Of a DNA stretch of 64,000 nt, positions 43,752 through 52,764 are shown piece by piece. The translations under genes and the position numbers were made by a program. Numbering within the stretch: the stretch's first letter is position 1; each line of letters opens with the position of its first letter. Where the stretch lies: the NCBI RefSeq assembly GCF_030163755.1, contig NZ_JASJOE010000014.1, forward strand, positions 1 through 64,000, in the 5' to 3' direction. Under the pieces are notes generated by a model. The model made no database searches, was not told the DNA's origin, and saw nothing but the letters and a program-made list of their open reading frames with translations. The stretch comes from Roseicyclus amphidinii (GTDB lineage Bacteria > Pseudomonadota > Alphaproteobacteria > Rhodobacterales > Rhodobacteraceae).

Positions 43752-44657
43752 TCAGTTCCCGTCGCGGAAATCGAGGCCCATCTCGGAATAGCGTTCGGCC
43801 TCGTCCAGCCAGTTCGGGCGCACCTTGACCTGCAGGAACAGGTGCACCTTGCGGCCGAGAAACTCCTCCAGCTCCTCGCGGGCGGCCTTCGACACCGCCT
43901 TGATCGTCTCGCCGCCCTTGCCGAGCAGGATGCCCTTGTGGCCGTCGCGGGCGACATAGACCACCTGGTCGATCCGGGCCGAGCCATCCTTGCGCTCTTC
44001 CCAATGCTCGGTCTCGACCGTCAGCTGGTAGGGCAGTTCCTGGTGCAGGCGCAGCGTCAGCTTCTCGCGTGTCATCTCGGCGGCGATCATCCGCATCGGA
44101 AGGTCGGCGATCTGGTCCTCGGGATAGAGCCACGGACCCTCGGGCATCGCCTCGGCCAGCCATTTGCGCAGGTCATCCACGCCGTAACCCTTCTCGGCGG
44201 AGATCATGAAGGTCTGCTCGAACGGATAGGCCGCGTTCATCTTTTCGGTCAGCGCGAGCAGCGCCTTGGCCTCGACCCGGTCGATCTTGTTGATGGCAAG
44301 CGCCACGCGGCGACCCTGCGCCTTTTCGCCCAAGGCCTCGAGGATCGCGTCGACCCCCTCGGTCTTGCCGCGATGCGCCTCGATCAGCAGGACCACGACA
44401 TCGGCATCCGCCGCGCCCCCCCAGGCCGCCGCCACCATCGCGCGGTCGAGCCTGCGGCGCGGGCGGAAAAGGCCGGGCGTGTCGACGAAGACGATCTGCG
44501 CGTCCCCCTCCAGCGCGACGCCGCGAATGCGGGCGCGGGTGGTCTGCACCTTGTGGGTGACGATCGAGACCTTCGCGCCCACCATGCGGTTGAGCAGCGT
44601 GGACTTGCCCGCGTTGGGCTCTCCGATCAGGGCAGTGAAACCGGCGCGGGTGGTCAT
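43752..44657 (-). CDS. era: GTPase Era
   Basis: Essential GTPase for 16S rRNA maturation and 30S assembly. The 301-residue protein has G1 GEPNAGKSTL (12-21), G2 region TTRARIRG (about 39-46), G3 DTPGL (about 58-62), G4 NKIDR (about 122-126), and the C-terminal KH domain ILLGKGGETIKAVSKAAREELEEFLGRKVHLFLQVKV. In most relatives it directly follows rnc; here argC and a flavoprotein gene lie between them. Confidence 0.97.
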   Translation of the reverse strand: MTTRAGFTALIGEPNAGKSTLLNRMVGAKVSIVTHKVQTTRARIRGVALEGDAQIVFVDTPGLFRPRRRLDRAMVAAAWGGAADADVVVLLIEAHRGKTEGVDAILEALGEKAQGRRVALAINKIDRVEAKALLALTEKMNAAYPFEQTFMISAEKGYGVDDLRKWLAEAMPEGPWLYPEDQIADLPMRMIAAEMTREKLTLRLHQELPYQLTVETEHWEERKDGSARIDQVVYVARDGHKGILLGKGGETIKAVSKAAREELEEFLGRKVHLFLQVKVRPNWLDEAERYSEMGLDFRDGN

Positions 44658-44740
44658 GGGGCGTGTGATCCTCGGGGTTGATCCTATGCTCCTTAGACGG
44701 GAACGCGCGGTTTGGCCAGAAGACCCCGGCGCAGCCGGAT

Positions 44741-44757
44741 CATCACGGTTCGTGATG
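44741..44757. promoter_or_regulatory. Perfect 7-bp dyad upstream of argC
   Basis: CATCACG-GTT-CGTGATG is a perfect inverted repeat located 82 bp before the argC start and 84 bp before the era start, in the divergent gap. A further copy of one half, CATCACGA, lies at 44819-44826 near the argC ribosome site. A repressor operator is plausible, but no promoter match was found beside it. Confidence 0.45.
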
Positions 44758-44838
44758 GATACCCATCGGAAACATCTATTGCGACGGACGGGGCGTTGCC
44801 GCTATTGCAGCCGCGACCATCACGAAAGGACAGGGGCC

Positions 44839-45753
44839 ATGACGGCAAAGGTGTTCATCGACGGCGAGGTTGGAACGACGGGTCTGCAGATCCGCGCGCG
44901 CCTCGAGACGCGCGAGGACATCACGCTGATCTCCCTGCCCGAGGAAGAGCGGAAATCGCGGCTGGCCCGGCTCGGCGCCTTCGCCGAGGCGGATGTCGCC
45001 ATCCTCTGCCTGCCCGATGCCGCGGTTCACGAGATCGCGCCGGACCTCGCCAATCAACCCTGCCGCGTGATCGACGCCTCGACCGCGCACCGGACCGACC
45101 CGAACTGGGAATTCGGCTTCGCCGAGCTGGACGCCGGCGCGCGTGACCGGATCGCGGGGGCGAAATACGTCTCGAACCCCGGCTGCTATTCCACCGGGGC
45201 CATCGCGCTTCTGCGCCCCATGCTGGACGCAGGGATCATCGCGCCCGACCACCCGGTCACGGTCAACGCGGTCTCGGGCTACTCGGGCGGCGGCAAGGCG
45301 ATGATCGCCGAATTCGAAAGCGGCGCCATCACCGGCGGCTTCGTCTATGCCACGGGCCAGCATCACAAGCACCTGCCCGAGATCGTCGCCCGCGCGGGCC
45401 TGACCCGGCGGCCGATCTTCGTGCCGCAGGTGGGGCAGTATGCGCAGGGCATGATCGTGCAGGTTCCCCTGCACCTCGCCCCGGGTGGCCCCGCCGCGGC
45501 GCTCGAGGCGCTGCGCGGTCATTACGCGGGCCAGCACTTCGTGCAGGTGGTCGAGCGGGAGGAGCTGGGCGACCGGATCGACCCGCAGCGCCTGAACGGG
45601 ACCAACATGATGCAGCTCACCGTCGATGGCGATGCCGAGACGGGGGCGACCGTGCTGATCGCGGTGCTCGACAACCTCGGCAAGGGGGCCTCGGGGGCGG
45701 CGGTGCAGAACCTCAACATCCTGCTGGGCCTCGACGAGGCGACCGGCCTCTAG
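44839..45753 (+). CDS. argC: N-acetyl-gamma-glutamyl-phosphate reductase, type 2
   Basis: Third step of arginine synthesis, NADPH reduction of N-acetylglutamyl phosphate. The 304-residue protein is the shorter second form: VFIDGEVGTTGLQIRARL (5-22), active cysteine in VSNPGCYSTG (Cys116), and GYSGGGKAMI. ATG 44839 is preceded by GAAAGGACAGG. It is divergent from era. Its TAG shares a CTAG with the convergent flavoprotein gene, a 4-base overlap. Confidence 0.93.
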   Translation: MTAKVFIDGEVGTTGLQIRARLETREDITLISLPEEERKSRLARLGAFAEADVAILCLPDAAVHEIAPDLANQPCRVIDASTAHRTDPNWEFGFAELDAGARDRIAGAKYVSNPGCYSTGAIALLRPMLDAGIIAPDHPVTVNAVSGYSGGGKAMIAEFESGAITGGFVYATGQHHKHLPEIVARAGLTRRPIFVPQVGQYAQGMIVQVPLHLAPGGPAAALEALRGHYAGQHFVQVVEREELGDRIDPQRLNGTNMMQLTVDGDAETGATVLIAVLDNLGKGASGAAVQNLNILLGLDEATGL

Positions 45754-46511
45754 GGTATGTGCCGGATGAAGGGGGAGTGGCTGGGGGCATCGGCCTTCAG
45801 CCGCCCCTCGGCATCGAACTCGGCGTCTGCGTTGAACGGGAGGAGCGGGCGCTCCGCCAGCCCCGCGATCACCTCCGCCTGATCGTCAAGAACCTGCGCC
45901 AGCCGTGCCTCGAGCCCGGCCTTGCGCGCGCCCTCGTGGTAGCCGTGGACGCCATGGACGAGCAGCGGCTCGGCCACCTCCATCCCGCAATAGCGCAGCG
46001 TGTAGGCGAGCGGCCAGAGCAACAGGCGCGTCTCGCCCTCCTTGCCGTCGGGGCCGCTTTCCGTTGCGCGCGACCCGGTGGTCACGCAAAATAACGCCCG
46101 TTTGCCCCAGAGCAGCCCTGCGTCGAAGCGCCGGTCCACGTCATGCAGCAGCCCGTGAACGAGGCAGCGGTCGCACCAGCCCTTGAGCATCGCGGGCGGT
46201 GCGAACCACCAGAGCGGGAAGTGAAACACGATCCGGTCCGCGGCGCGGATCTTCTCGACCTCTGCCAGCACGTCGGCGGGCAACATGCCCCGCGCAGTGG
46301 CCCATTCCTGCGCCTTCAAGGGGTCGAAGGGCTCCGGCGGCTCGGTATACCTGTCCGGCCCCTCGGCGGGGTGAAACCCCTGCGCGTAGAGATCGGACCA
46401 CAGCACCCGGTCGCCCGCGGCCCCGGCCGCCGCCGCGCTCGCCTCGGCCCAGGCCCCGCAAAAGGATCGCCGCTCGGGATGTGCCAACACGATCAGCGTC
46501 GTCCGTCCCAC
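45750..46511 (-). CDS. NAD(P)H dehydrogenase (quinone)-like flavodoxin-fold protein
   Basis: A 253-residue member of the NQO1/MdaB/KefF flavodoxin-fold family. The FMN/FAD-binding start TLIVLAHPERRSFCGAWAEA (4-23), the isoalloxazine contact VFHFPLWWFAPPAMLKGWCDR (about 94-114), and ALFCVTTGSRATESGPDG are characteristic. Probably two-electron reduction of quinones or electrophiles. Convergent overlap with argC by 4 nt; downstream of rnc on the same strand across a terminator, so separately expressed. Confidence 0.88.
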   Translation of the reverse strand: MGRTTLIVLAHPERRSFCGAWAEASAAAAGAAGDRVLWSDLYAQGFHPAEGPDRYTEPPEPFDPLKAQEWATARGMLPADVLAEVEKIRAADRIVFHFPLWWFAPPAMLKGWCDRCLVHGLLHDVDRRFDAGLLWGKRALFCVTTGSRATESGPDGKEGETRLLLWPLAYTLRYCGMEVAEPLLVHGVHGYHEGARKAGLEARLAQVLDDQAEVIAGLAERPLLPFNADAEFDAEGRLKADAPSHSPFIRHIP

Positions 46512-46552
46512 CTTTCGCCCCTTCTCCGTTTCGAAAATATCCTCGGGGGAGC

Positions 46553-46577
46553 GCGAGGGGGCAGACAGCCCCCTCGC
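46553..46577 (-). terminator. Terminator downstream of rnc
   Basis: GCGAGGGGGC (46553-46562) pairs perfectly with GCCCCCTCGC (46568-46577) around AGACA. On the minus strand it follows the rnc stop by 34 nt and is itself followed by CTCCCCCGAGGATATTTTC, a 3' sequence I recall as recurrent after Rhodobacteraceae genes. A second small stem, CGCCGC-AG-GCGGCG, lies nearer the stop. Confidence 0.75.
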
Positions 46578-46610
46578 ACGGGTCGACGCCGCAGGCGGCG
46601 AAACCCCTCC

Positions 46611-47294
46611 CTATCCTTGGTCCAGCCGGTCGAGGAGCGCCTTCGCCGCCGCTTGCTCGGCCTGTCTCTTGACCCGGCCCTCCGCCTCCGCCGCGCGCCC
46701 GTCGCCAAGTCGCGCCGCGACGCGGAAGACGGGGGCGTGATCCGGCCCTTCGCGCGACAGCTCCTCGTAGACCGGCGGGGCCATGCCGCGGGCCTGCGCC
46801 CATTCCTGCAGCGCGGTCTTGGCGTCGCGCGCATCCTCGGCGACGCTCGCAACCCGCGCGCCCCAGAGCCGCAGGACCACGGCGCGCGCCGCCTCGAATC
46901 CGGCGTCGAGATAGACCGCGGCGATCACCGCCTCCATCGCGTCGCCCAGAAGCGCGGTCTTGCGCCGACCCCCTGTCGTCATCTCGGACTTGCCCAGCCG
47001 CAGCACCGCGCCAAGGTCGATGGCGCGCGCCACCTCGGCGCAGGCCTCTTTGCGCACCAGCGCGTTGAACCGCGGCGCAAGCTGCCCTTCGCTGGCGGCC
47101 TGGTCCTGTGCCAGCACGGCCTCGGCCATGACGAGGCCCAGAACGCGGTCGCCCAGGAACTCGAGCCGCTGGTTGTCGGGCCGCGTCGCCGAGGAGAGTG
47201 AGGCATGGGTGAGCGCGCGCGTGATCAACTCGGGCTCGGCGAAGCGGTGGCCGAGCCGGTCGCAGAACGCCTCGATCTCGCGCGACAGCTTCAC
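46611..47294 (-). CDS. rnc: Ribonuclease III
   Basis: Cleaves double-stranded RNA in rRNA and mRNA processing. The 227-residue protein has the signature [12 protein letters not shown] (41-52) with catalytic Glu45 and Asp49, the second acidic pair in [15 protein letters not shown] (about 116-130), and a C-terminal dsRNA-binding domain. It uses a GTG start at 47294 that overlaps the lepB stop (GTGA), the usual lepB-rnc coupling in this group. Confidence 0.96.
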   Translation of the reverse strand: MKLSREIEAFCDRLGHRFAEPELITRALTHASLSSATRPDNQRLEFLGDRVLGLVMAEAVLAQDQAASEGQLAPRFNALVRKEACAEVARAIDLGAVLRLGKSEMTTGGRRKTALLGDAMEAVIAAVYLDAGFEAARAVVLRLWGARVASVAEDARDAKTALQEWAQARGMAPPVYEELSREGPDHAPVFRVAARLGDGRAAEAEGRVKRQAEQAAAKALLDRLDQG

Positions 47295-48076
47295 TCGATC
47301 GCCTCGAAGAACCGGTCGCTGCGCCATGTCCAGAAATAGACCATCCGTTGCCCCGCCGACGAGAACATGACCCGGTCCGCGCGGCCGAGGATGTTTTCCA
47401 TCGGCACGAAGCCGACGCCGCCCACCGATTGCGGGAACCGCGAATCGACCGAGTTGTCGCGGTTGTCGCCCATCACGAAGACATGCCCCGCGGGCACCAC
47501 GTATTCCGGCGTGTTGTCGCCCCGCGTGCCGTCGGCGATGTTCAGGATCGAGTGGCTGACGCCGTTCGGCAGGGTCTCGGTGAACCGGTCCTTGAGGCAG
47601 ACACCGCCTTGTCCCACGGGCGCATTGGCACAGCGCGGCGGCAGTTGCTGCGGACCCTGGCGGTCGAAGACCTCCTCGAAGGGGGCCTCGGGCGTCAGGC
47701 TGACGGCCGCGCCGTTCAGATGCAGCACCCCGTCGATCACCTGCACCCGGTCGCCGGGCAGGCCGATCACCCGCTTGATGAAATCCGTGCCCTCGGTCGG
47801 GTGGCGGAACACGACGACATCCCCCTGTTCGGGCTCGGATCCGAAGATGCGGCCCTCGAAGGGGCACATCGAGAATGGGCAGGAGTGGCGCGAGTAGCCG
47901 TAGGCCATCTTGTTGACGAAGAGGAAATCGCCGATCAGCAACGTGTCCTTCATCGAGCCCGATGGGATCCAGAAGGGCTGGAAGAAGAGCGTCCGGAACA
48001 CCCCCGCGATCAGCAACGCGTAGACCACCGTTTTCACGGTTTCCCAGATGCCGTCCGACTTGGCCTGTTCCGCCAT
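47291..48076 (-). CDS. lepB: Signal peptidase I
   Basis: Membrane endopeptidase removing signal peptides. The 261-residue protein has one N-terminal membrane helix (about 14-34), catalytic Ser41 in [10 protein letters not shown], catalytic Lys101 in [15 protein letters not shown], and box [16 protein letters not shown] near the C-terminus. A Cys pair in [12 protein letters not shown] and another between PRCANAP/GVCLKD is typical of alphaproteobacterial LepB. Coupled to rnc. Confidence 0.97.
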   Translation of the reverse strand: MAEQAKSDGIWETVKTVVYALLIAGVFRTLFFQPFWIPSGSMKDTLLIGDFLFVNKMAYGYSRHSCPFSMCPFEGRIFGSEPEQGDVVVFRHPTEGTDFIKRVIGLPGDRVQVIDGVLHLNGAAVSLTPEAPFEEVFDRQGPQQLPPRCANAPVGQGGVCLKDRFTETLPNGVSHSILNIADGTRGDNTPEYVVPAGHVFVMGDNRDNSVDSRFPQSVGGVGFVPMENILGRADRVMFSSAGQRMVYFWTWRSDRFFEAIE

Positions 48077-48169
48077 GATCCGCCCTGCCTTTTCGCGTCG
48101 CTTGTCTGCGGGCGTCTTGGGCCAGCCCCGCGGCCGAGTCAAGGAAAGCGGCTCACGGAACGCGGCGGG

Positions 48170-48793
48170 TCAGTTGCGCGGCGGGCGCGGCTTGTAGACG
48201 GGCATCTGCCAGCCATACAGCAGCGATCCCGCGCGCAGCGCGAAACAGACAAGGATGCAGGCCCCCAGCGACAGCATGTCGGACGGCCAGAGCAGGCCGG
48301 AAAGGAGATAGGCCGCCGCCCCGGCAAAGGCCGCGGTGACATACAGCTTGCCCGTGCGGATCAGCAGCGGCACCTCGTTCGCCACGATGTCGCGCAACAG
48401 CCCCCCGAAACAGCCCGTGGCGATCCCCATGATCAGGATGATCGGCACGCTTTGGCCCATCTCGCTGGCCGCGCGCACCCCCGCCGCGACCGCGATGGGC
48501 AGCGCCAGCGCATCCAGCCAGGTGATGACGGCCATGCGGCTTTCCAGCAGATGCGCGGTGAAGAAGACCAGCACCGCCGCGCCGCAGGCGATGGCCAGTG
48601 GCATGGGGTCGGCGATCCAGAACACCGGGTTGCGGTCGAGCAGCAGGTCGCGCACCGTGCCGCCGCCCATGGCGGTCAGGCTGGCGAGAAAGGCGAAGCC
48701 CACGATGTCGAGCTGCGCGCGCGAGGCCACCAGCGCGCCGGTGAGCGCGAAGACCAGCACCGAGGCGTAATCGAGCGCGGTCAGGATGCTCAT
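48170..48793 (-). CDS. Trimeric intracellular cation channel family protein (UPF0126)
   Basis: A 207-residue membrane protein with seven helices in two tandem repeats of the UPF0126/YadS type: [18 protein letters not shown] with [17 protein letters not shown] (repeat 1), and [22 protein letters not shown] with its GGxxRD counterpart (repeat 2). These GGG(x)RD kinks are the TRIC channel hallmark. Prokaryotic relatives conduct K+/Na+; one role proposed is glycine transport. Starts inside the rnhA stop, so co-translated with rnhA. Confidence 0.9.
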   Translation of the reverse strand: MSILTALDYASVLVFALTGALVASRAQLDIVGFAFLASLTAMGGGTVRDLLLDRNPVFWIADPMPLAIACGAAVLVFFTAHLLESRMAVITWLDALALPIAVAAGVRAASEMGQSVPIILIMGIATGCFGGLLRDIVANEVPLLIRTGKLYVTAAFAGAAAYLLSGLLWPSDMLSLGACILVCFALRAGSLLYGWQMPVYKPRPPRN

Positions 48794-49239
48794 TTGAAGG
48801 GCTTCATGCCCGCCCGCGCCAGCTCGTCCGCGCGTTCGTTCTCGGGGTGGCCGGCATGGCCCTTGACCCATTCCCAGGTCACCCGGTGGCGCGCCTGCGC
48901 CTCGTCCAGGCGGCGCCAGAGATCCTCGTTCTTCACCGGCTTCTTCGTGGAGGTTTTCCACCCGTTCCGCTTCCAGCCGTGGATCCAGCCGGTGACGCCG
49001 TTCTTCACATAGGCGCTGTCGGTCACGATGGTGATGGTCGAGGGGCGCTCCAGCGCCTCCAGCGCCGCGATGGCGGCAAGCAGTTCCATCCGGTTGTTCG
49101 TGGTGTCCCGCTCGCCGCCGTTCAGCTCGCGTTCCTTCACCACCGTCGCGCCGTCCTTGGCCTGCAACAGCGCGCCCCAGCCGCCGGGGCCGGGATTGCC
49201 GGAGCAGGCACCGTCCGTATAGGCGAAAAGATCAGGCAT
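48790..49239 (-). CDS. rnhA: Ribonuclease HI
   Basis: Degrades RNA in RNA-DNA hybrids, for example primers. The 149-residue protein has all four acidic residues: Asp9 in [16 protein letters not shown], Glu52 in [11 protein letters not shown], Asp74 in VTDSAYV and an Asp near 140 in [11 protein letters not shown], plus the basic helix [11 protein letters not shown]. Start ATG 49239, 11 bp after the upstream DUF3429 gene stop. Confidence 0.97.
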   Translation of the reverse strand: MPDLFAYTDGACSGNPGPGGWGALLQAKDGATVVKERELNGGERDTTNNRMELLAAIAALEALERPSTITIVTDSAYVKNGVTGWIHGWKRNGWKTSTKKPVKNEDLWRRLDEAQARHRVTWEWVKGHAGHPENERADELARAGMKPFK

Positions 49240-49250
49240 CGCGGTTCCCC

Positions 49251-49700
49251 TTACGCCAGAACGCCGATGGCCAGGCAGGCCACCACGACCGTGGTAAGCA
49301 GGAGGCGCAGCGACATCCACCACGCGGGCGCAAGCCCCTGCCGCGCGGCGCTGGCGTCGATGGCCAGGAGCGCGACGAAGCCGAGGATCAGCATCACGAG
49401 GCTGGGCCGCGGCGCGCTGAAGGCGGTGAGGAAGACGAAGATCGCCGGGATGACCGAGAGCGCGTAGTAGAAGGTCGCCGCCCGCCCTTCGGTCCGGGCC
49501 GCGAAGCCCCAGATCACGCCGGCCATGAAGCACAGGATGACGATGCCATAGGCCTGCAGGATCTGGACGCCCTGGTAATTGCTGCCCCAGAGGCGGCCGA
49601 TGGCCCCGGTGGCGGGCACCAGCACCGACAGCGCGCCGTAGAGGAACGGGATGAGGCCGGCGAGGCCGAGGATCAGGGCGGGGCGGGGGATCTGGCTCAT
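49251..49700 (-). CDS. DUF3429 family membrane protein
   Basis: A 149-residue protein with five to six hydrophobic helices. The block [17 protein letters not shown] followed by [22 protein letters not shown] and [20 protein letters not shown] matches the DUF3429 family, alphaproteobacterial inner-membrane proteins of unknown function. First gene of a DUF3429-rnhA-TRIC operon on the minus strand. The start at ATG 49700 excludes a proline-rich upstream stretch read from a purine-rich tract. Confidence 0.8.
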   Translation of the reverse strand: MSQIPRPALILGLAGLIPFLYGALSVLVPATGAIGRLWGSNYQGVQILQAYGIVILCFMAGVIWGFAARTEGRAATFYYALSVIPAIFVFLTAFSAPRPSLVMLILGFVALLAIDASAARQGLAPAWWMSLRLLLTTVVVACLAIGVLA

Positions 49701-49840
49701 GCGCCCGGTTCTGCCCCGGAGCGGGGGAAGGGGCAAGGGGCAAGGGGGGGGCAAACACTTGTTGCTTTCAGTAAACTAATGGCCCGCATTCATGACCCCG
49801 ACCTGCGCATGAGACCGTTTGGGTTCACTGAAAAAGCTTC

Positions 49841-51016
49841 TCAAACACCAAGCTTCCAATTTCGGCGAAGGTAGTCGTCGAACATTGGCACCGTAAAATC
49901 TATGTCGCCATACTGAGGACTATAGATCATGCCCTTGTCAATTATTTGCGCCCGACGAGGTCCAAGCTTTGACGGGGGCTCGCCCAAGCGGTCAGCCACT
50001 TCCGAGGAGCGATACGGTCCCTTGCCCAGTTCGGCCATCGCAATTACATACTCGCGTTCCTTTGGCGTCAGCCTGTCGAAGCGGACCTGGAAGAAGCCGT
50101 CGTCCAGTCTCCTCAGGGCGCCGTCGGTGGCCCTTTTGACGTCGTCCACGTCAATAGGTGACGTCTCGGCCATGTTCCAGGCTTGGAAACCCCACTCTTG
50201 AAGAAAGTATGGGTAACCTTCGGTAATTTTGCATATTTCACTGAGTGCTTGAGGGGTTATTTCTTCTCCCTCATCGTTGATGGGGTCTTGAACTGCTTTC
50301 AGGGCGGCGTCTTGGTCGAGTGCCCCAATCTTCGGGTAGGAGAACAGACGTTCCGCATATGATTTGGCATCGCCGGACAAGCCTGCCAACTGTGGAAGGC
50401 CCGCGCCGAAGAAAATCACTGGAAGCTGTTTTTGACCAACTTTGTGGATCGCCACAATGAGCGCTGCTAGCTCATCGGACTTGAGGTATTGAACTTCATC
50501 GATGAGCAGGCACCAGCCTTTGCCTGCCGCCTTTGCAGCATGTCCAATTGCAACGAACATGTCAGGAAGATCATATTCCAAGTTTCCGCTATCTGCGACT
50601 CCCGGTTCAGGATCGACCGACACCGACAGATCGCCGATCTGGACTTTGAATGCGCTGGCAAAGCTTCTTAATGCTTTCATCGCAGCATGTGTCTTTGCCT
50701 TGGCAGCCTCGATCAAGGAGAGCTTTCGCAGCACCTGCTGCATTTTGGGATACAACAATTCAGCAAGTGGCTTGTCCTCGGGCGCCTCAATAACAGACGT
50801 CAAGTAACCAATATCGTCGGCGGTGTTTTCGATGGTGTTGAGCAATACGGTCTTGCCAGTGCCGCGTAGCCCAAGAAGCATCTGTGACTGTGCGTGCTTG
50901 CCAATGAGCATTCGTCTCAAGGCGGTGGTTGCATCTGCGACTACCTCATCCCGGCCCGCGAGTTCCGGTGGTTGTGAGCCCGCGCCGGGCGCGAACGGAT
51001 TTCTTACGGGATCCAT
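49841..51016 (-). CDS. Orphan AAA/ORC-like ATPase, probable horizontally acquired gene
   Basis: A 391-residue ATP-binding protein: Walker A MLLGLRGTGKTVLLN (46-60), Walker B CLLIDEVQYLKSDE (169-182), sensor FFGAGLPQLAG, and a C-terminal winged-helix-like part (YRSSEVADRLGEPPSKLGPRRAQIIDKGMIYSP). The overall layout resembles Cdc6/ORC-like or archaeal-type STAND ATPases. Base composition is clearly lower in GC than all neighbours, and codon use is mixed. AGGTGG before ATG 51016 favours that start; GTG 51028 is an alternative. A 13-bp inverted repeat (51032-51067) lies at its promoter. No transposase, toxin or phage gene accompanies it; function unknown. Confidence 0.8.
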   Translation of the reverse strand: MDPVRNPFAPGAGSQPPELAGRDEVVADATTALRRMLIGKHAQSQMLLGLRGTGKTVLLNTIENTADDIGYLTSVIEAPEDKPLAELLYPKMQQVLRKLSLIEAAKAKTHAAMKALRSFASAFKVQIGDLSVSVDPEPGVADSGNLEYDLPDMFVAIGHAAKAAGKGWCLLIDEVQYLKSDELAALIVAIHKVGQKQLPVIFFGAGLPQLAGLSGDAKSYAERLFSYPKIGALDQDAALKAVQDPINDEGEEITPQALSEICKITEGYPYFLQEWGFQAWNMAETSPIDVDDVKRATDGALRRLDDGFFQVRFDRLTPKEREYVIAMAELGKGPYRSSEVADRLGEPPSKLGPRRAQIIDKGMIYSPQYGDIDFTVPMFDDYLRRNWKLGV

Positions 51017-51031
51017 CGATCTAGCCACCTA

Positions 51032-51067
51032 TAACCAGTTATATCTCAAGTATCATATAACTGGTTA
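51032..51067. promoter_or_regulatory. 13-bp perfect inverted repeat, candidate operator of the AAA ATPase gene
   Basis: TAACCAGTTATAT (51032-51044) and ATATAACTGGTTA (51055-51067) are exact inverse copies separated by 10 bp. It ends 16 bp before the ATG 51016 of the minus-strand ATPase gene. Each half is itself nearly symmetrical (ATAACCAGTTAT). The size and AT-rich centre fit a dimeric repressor site, possibly autoregulation by the ATPase winged-helix domain; a hairpin in the leader is the alternative. Confidence 0.75.
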
Positions 51068-51166
51068 GAAGTCGATACAGTGATGCGTCAGGATGGAGAT
51101 GCTCTGAGTGATCCAACGTGCTCTGTCCCTCACGGCTGCCTTGGGGCCGTTGTTCCGCGGGTAGCG

Positions 51167-51179
51167 CCCCCCCCCCCCC
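51167..51179. repeat. Homopolymer tract of 13 C
   Basis: Thirteen consecutive C residues (G on the minus strand) directly abut the ispH stop codon at 51180. This tract is prone to slippage and to sequencing error. It lies outside the ispH coding region, so length changes would affect only the 3' untranslated part. Confidence 0.9.
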
Positions 51180-52139
51180 TCAAACCACCTCCCGCAACAC
51201 CCGCGGCACCTTGAACTCGACGTTCTCCTCCGCCGTCACCACGGGTTCCACCGTCACCTCGAACCGCGCGCGGAAGGCGTCGATGACCTCGTTGACCAGC
51301 ACCTCCGGTGCAGAAGCCCCCGCCGTGATGCCGAGCGAGCGGATGCCCTCCAGCGCGCGCCAGTCGATGTCCGCCGCCCGCTGCACCAGCTGCGCATAGC
51401 CGCAGCCCGCGCGCGCGCCGACCTCGACCAGGCGCTTGGAATTCGACGAATTCGGCGCACCCACCACCAGCATCGCGTCGCAGAGCGGGGCCATGGCCTT
51501 CACCGCCTCCTGCCGGTTGGTGGTCGCGTAGCAGATGTCTTCCTTGTGCGGGCCGACGATGTTCGGGAACCGCGCCTGCAGCGCCGCGACGATGTCGGCG
51601 GTGTCATCGACCGACAACGTCGTCTGCGTGACGAAGGCCAGCCGGTCGGGGTCGCGCACCGCGACACGCGCCACGTCCTCGACGGTTTCGACCAGCAGAA
51701 CCTCGCCCTCGGGCAGCTGGCCCATGGTGCCGATCGTCTCGGGGTGGCCCTCGTGGCCGATCATGATCATCTGCAGCCCGTTCTCGTGGTGCCGGGCGGC
51801 CTCGATATGCACCTTGGAGACAAGCGGGCAGGTGGCGTCGACATAGACCATCTGCCGCCGCGCGGCCTCGGCCGGGACGGCTTTGGGCACGCCATGGGCC
51901 GAGAAGATCACCGGGCGATCCAGCGGGCAGTCGTCAAGCTCCTCGACGAAGACCGCGCCCTTGGCGCGCAGGTCGTCGACGACATACTTGTTGTGCACGA
52001 TCTCGTGCCGGACATAGACCGGCGCGCCCCATTTCCCGAGCGCCATCTCGACGATCTTGATCGCCCGGTCCACGCCCGCGCAAAAGCCGCGGGGCGCGGC
52101 GAGGTGGATGGTGAGGGGCGGCTTGGTCGCGTCTGTCAT
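51180..52139 (-). CDS. ispH: 4-hydroxy-3-methylbut-2-enyl diphosphate reductase
   Basis: Last step of the MEP isoprenoid pathway, giving IPP and DMAPP through a [4Fe-4S] centre. The 319-residue protein has the three cluster cysteines: Cys20 in [13 protein letters not shown], Cys104 in [12 protein letters not shown], and about Cys205 in [12 protein letters not shown]; the diphosphate-binding histidines in [10 protein letters not shown] and GHEGHPET are present. Start ATG 52139; divergent from a cytochrome c gene across 144 bp. Confidence 0.97.
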   Translation of the reverse strand: MTDATKPPLTIHLAAPRGFCAGVDRAIKIVEMALGKWGAPVYVRHEIVHNKYVVDDLRAKGAVFVEELDDCPLDRPVIFSAHGVPKAVPAEAARRQMVYVDATCPLVSKVHIEAARHHENGLQMIMIGHEGHPETIGTMGQLPEGEVLLVETVEDVARVAVRDPDRLAFVTQTTLSVDDTADIVAALQARFPNIVGPHKEDICYATTNRQEAVKAMAPLCDAMLVVGAPNSSNSKRLVEVGARAGCGYAQLVQRAADIDWRALEGIRSLGITAGASAPEVLVNEVIDAFRARFEVTVEPVVTAEENVEFKVPRVLREVV

Positions 52140-52283
52140 GGGGGCCTCGGGCGGCGGGAGTGTCCGATCTGGTTTACACCAGAGGTAAGGTGAAACGCGC
52201 GATGCGTCCAGCCTCGGGGGTTGCCTTCCCGTAGGGGGAAGCTGCGAGATATCGCGCAGGACCGCGATGGGGAGTGTGACGGG

Positions 52284-52757
52284 ATGCGACGCGATGTGAT
52301 GATGGGGCTGGCCGGGGGTGTGGCGCTGATCGGGCTGGGCGTGGTGCTGTGGCCCGCCGCTGCGACCGAGGCACCGGGGCAGATCCTGCGCTGGCAGGAC
52401 CCGCAGGTCGTGGCCGAGGGGGCGGAGCTGTATGACCGGTTCTGCGCCTCCTGCCACGGGGCCGAGCTCGAGGGGCAGCCGAACTGGCGCGAGCGGAACG
52501 CCGCCGGTCGACTTCCCGCGCCGCCGCATGATGTGACCGGCCACACCTGGCACCATGCCGATGCGCTGTTGATCGACATCACCACGCGCGGCACCGCGGC
52601 GGTGGTCGGGCGCGGCTACGAGAGCGACATGCCCGGCTTCGGCGACGTGATGACCGAGGACCAGATCATCGCGGTCCTGAGCTTCATCAAGTCGACCTGG
52701 CCCGCCGAGGTGATCGCGGCGCATGACCAGATGAACGCCATGTCGGCGTTGGAGTGA
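52284..52757 (+). CDS. Membrane-anchored or periplasmic c-type cytochrome
   Basis: A 157-residue monohaem cytochrome c. The N-terminus [29 protein letters not shown] is a hydrophobic signal/anchor; the haem site is CASCH (Cys54-His58), and the axial methionine is probably in [11 protein letters not shown] (about residue 113). Electron-transfer partner unknown. The start at ATG 52284 is chosen because the upstream frame is not signal-like. Its stop is 7 bp before a methyltransferase gene. Confidence 0.85.
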   Translation: MRRDVMMGLAGGVALIGLGVVLWPAAATEAPGQILRWQDPQVVAEGAELYDRFCASCHGAELEGQPNWRERNAAGRLPAPPHDVTGHTWHHADALLIDITTRGTAAVVGRGYESDMPGFGDVMTEDQIIAVLSFIKSTWPAEVIAAHDQMNAMSALE

Positions 52758-52764
52758 GGGGCGC

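Noticed and set aside
49841-51016. Transposon regulator (TnsC/TniB/IstB-like) identity for the orphan ATPase
   Set aside because: No transposase, integrase or terminal repeats are found on either side; Walker motifs alone are insufficient.
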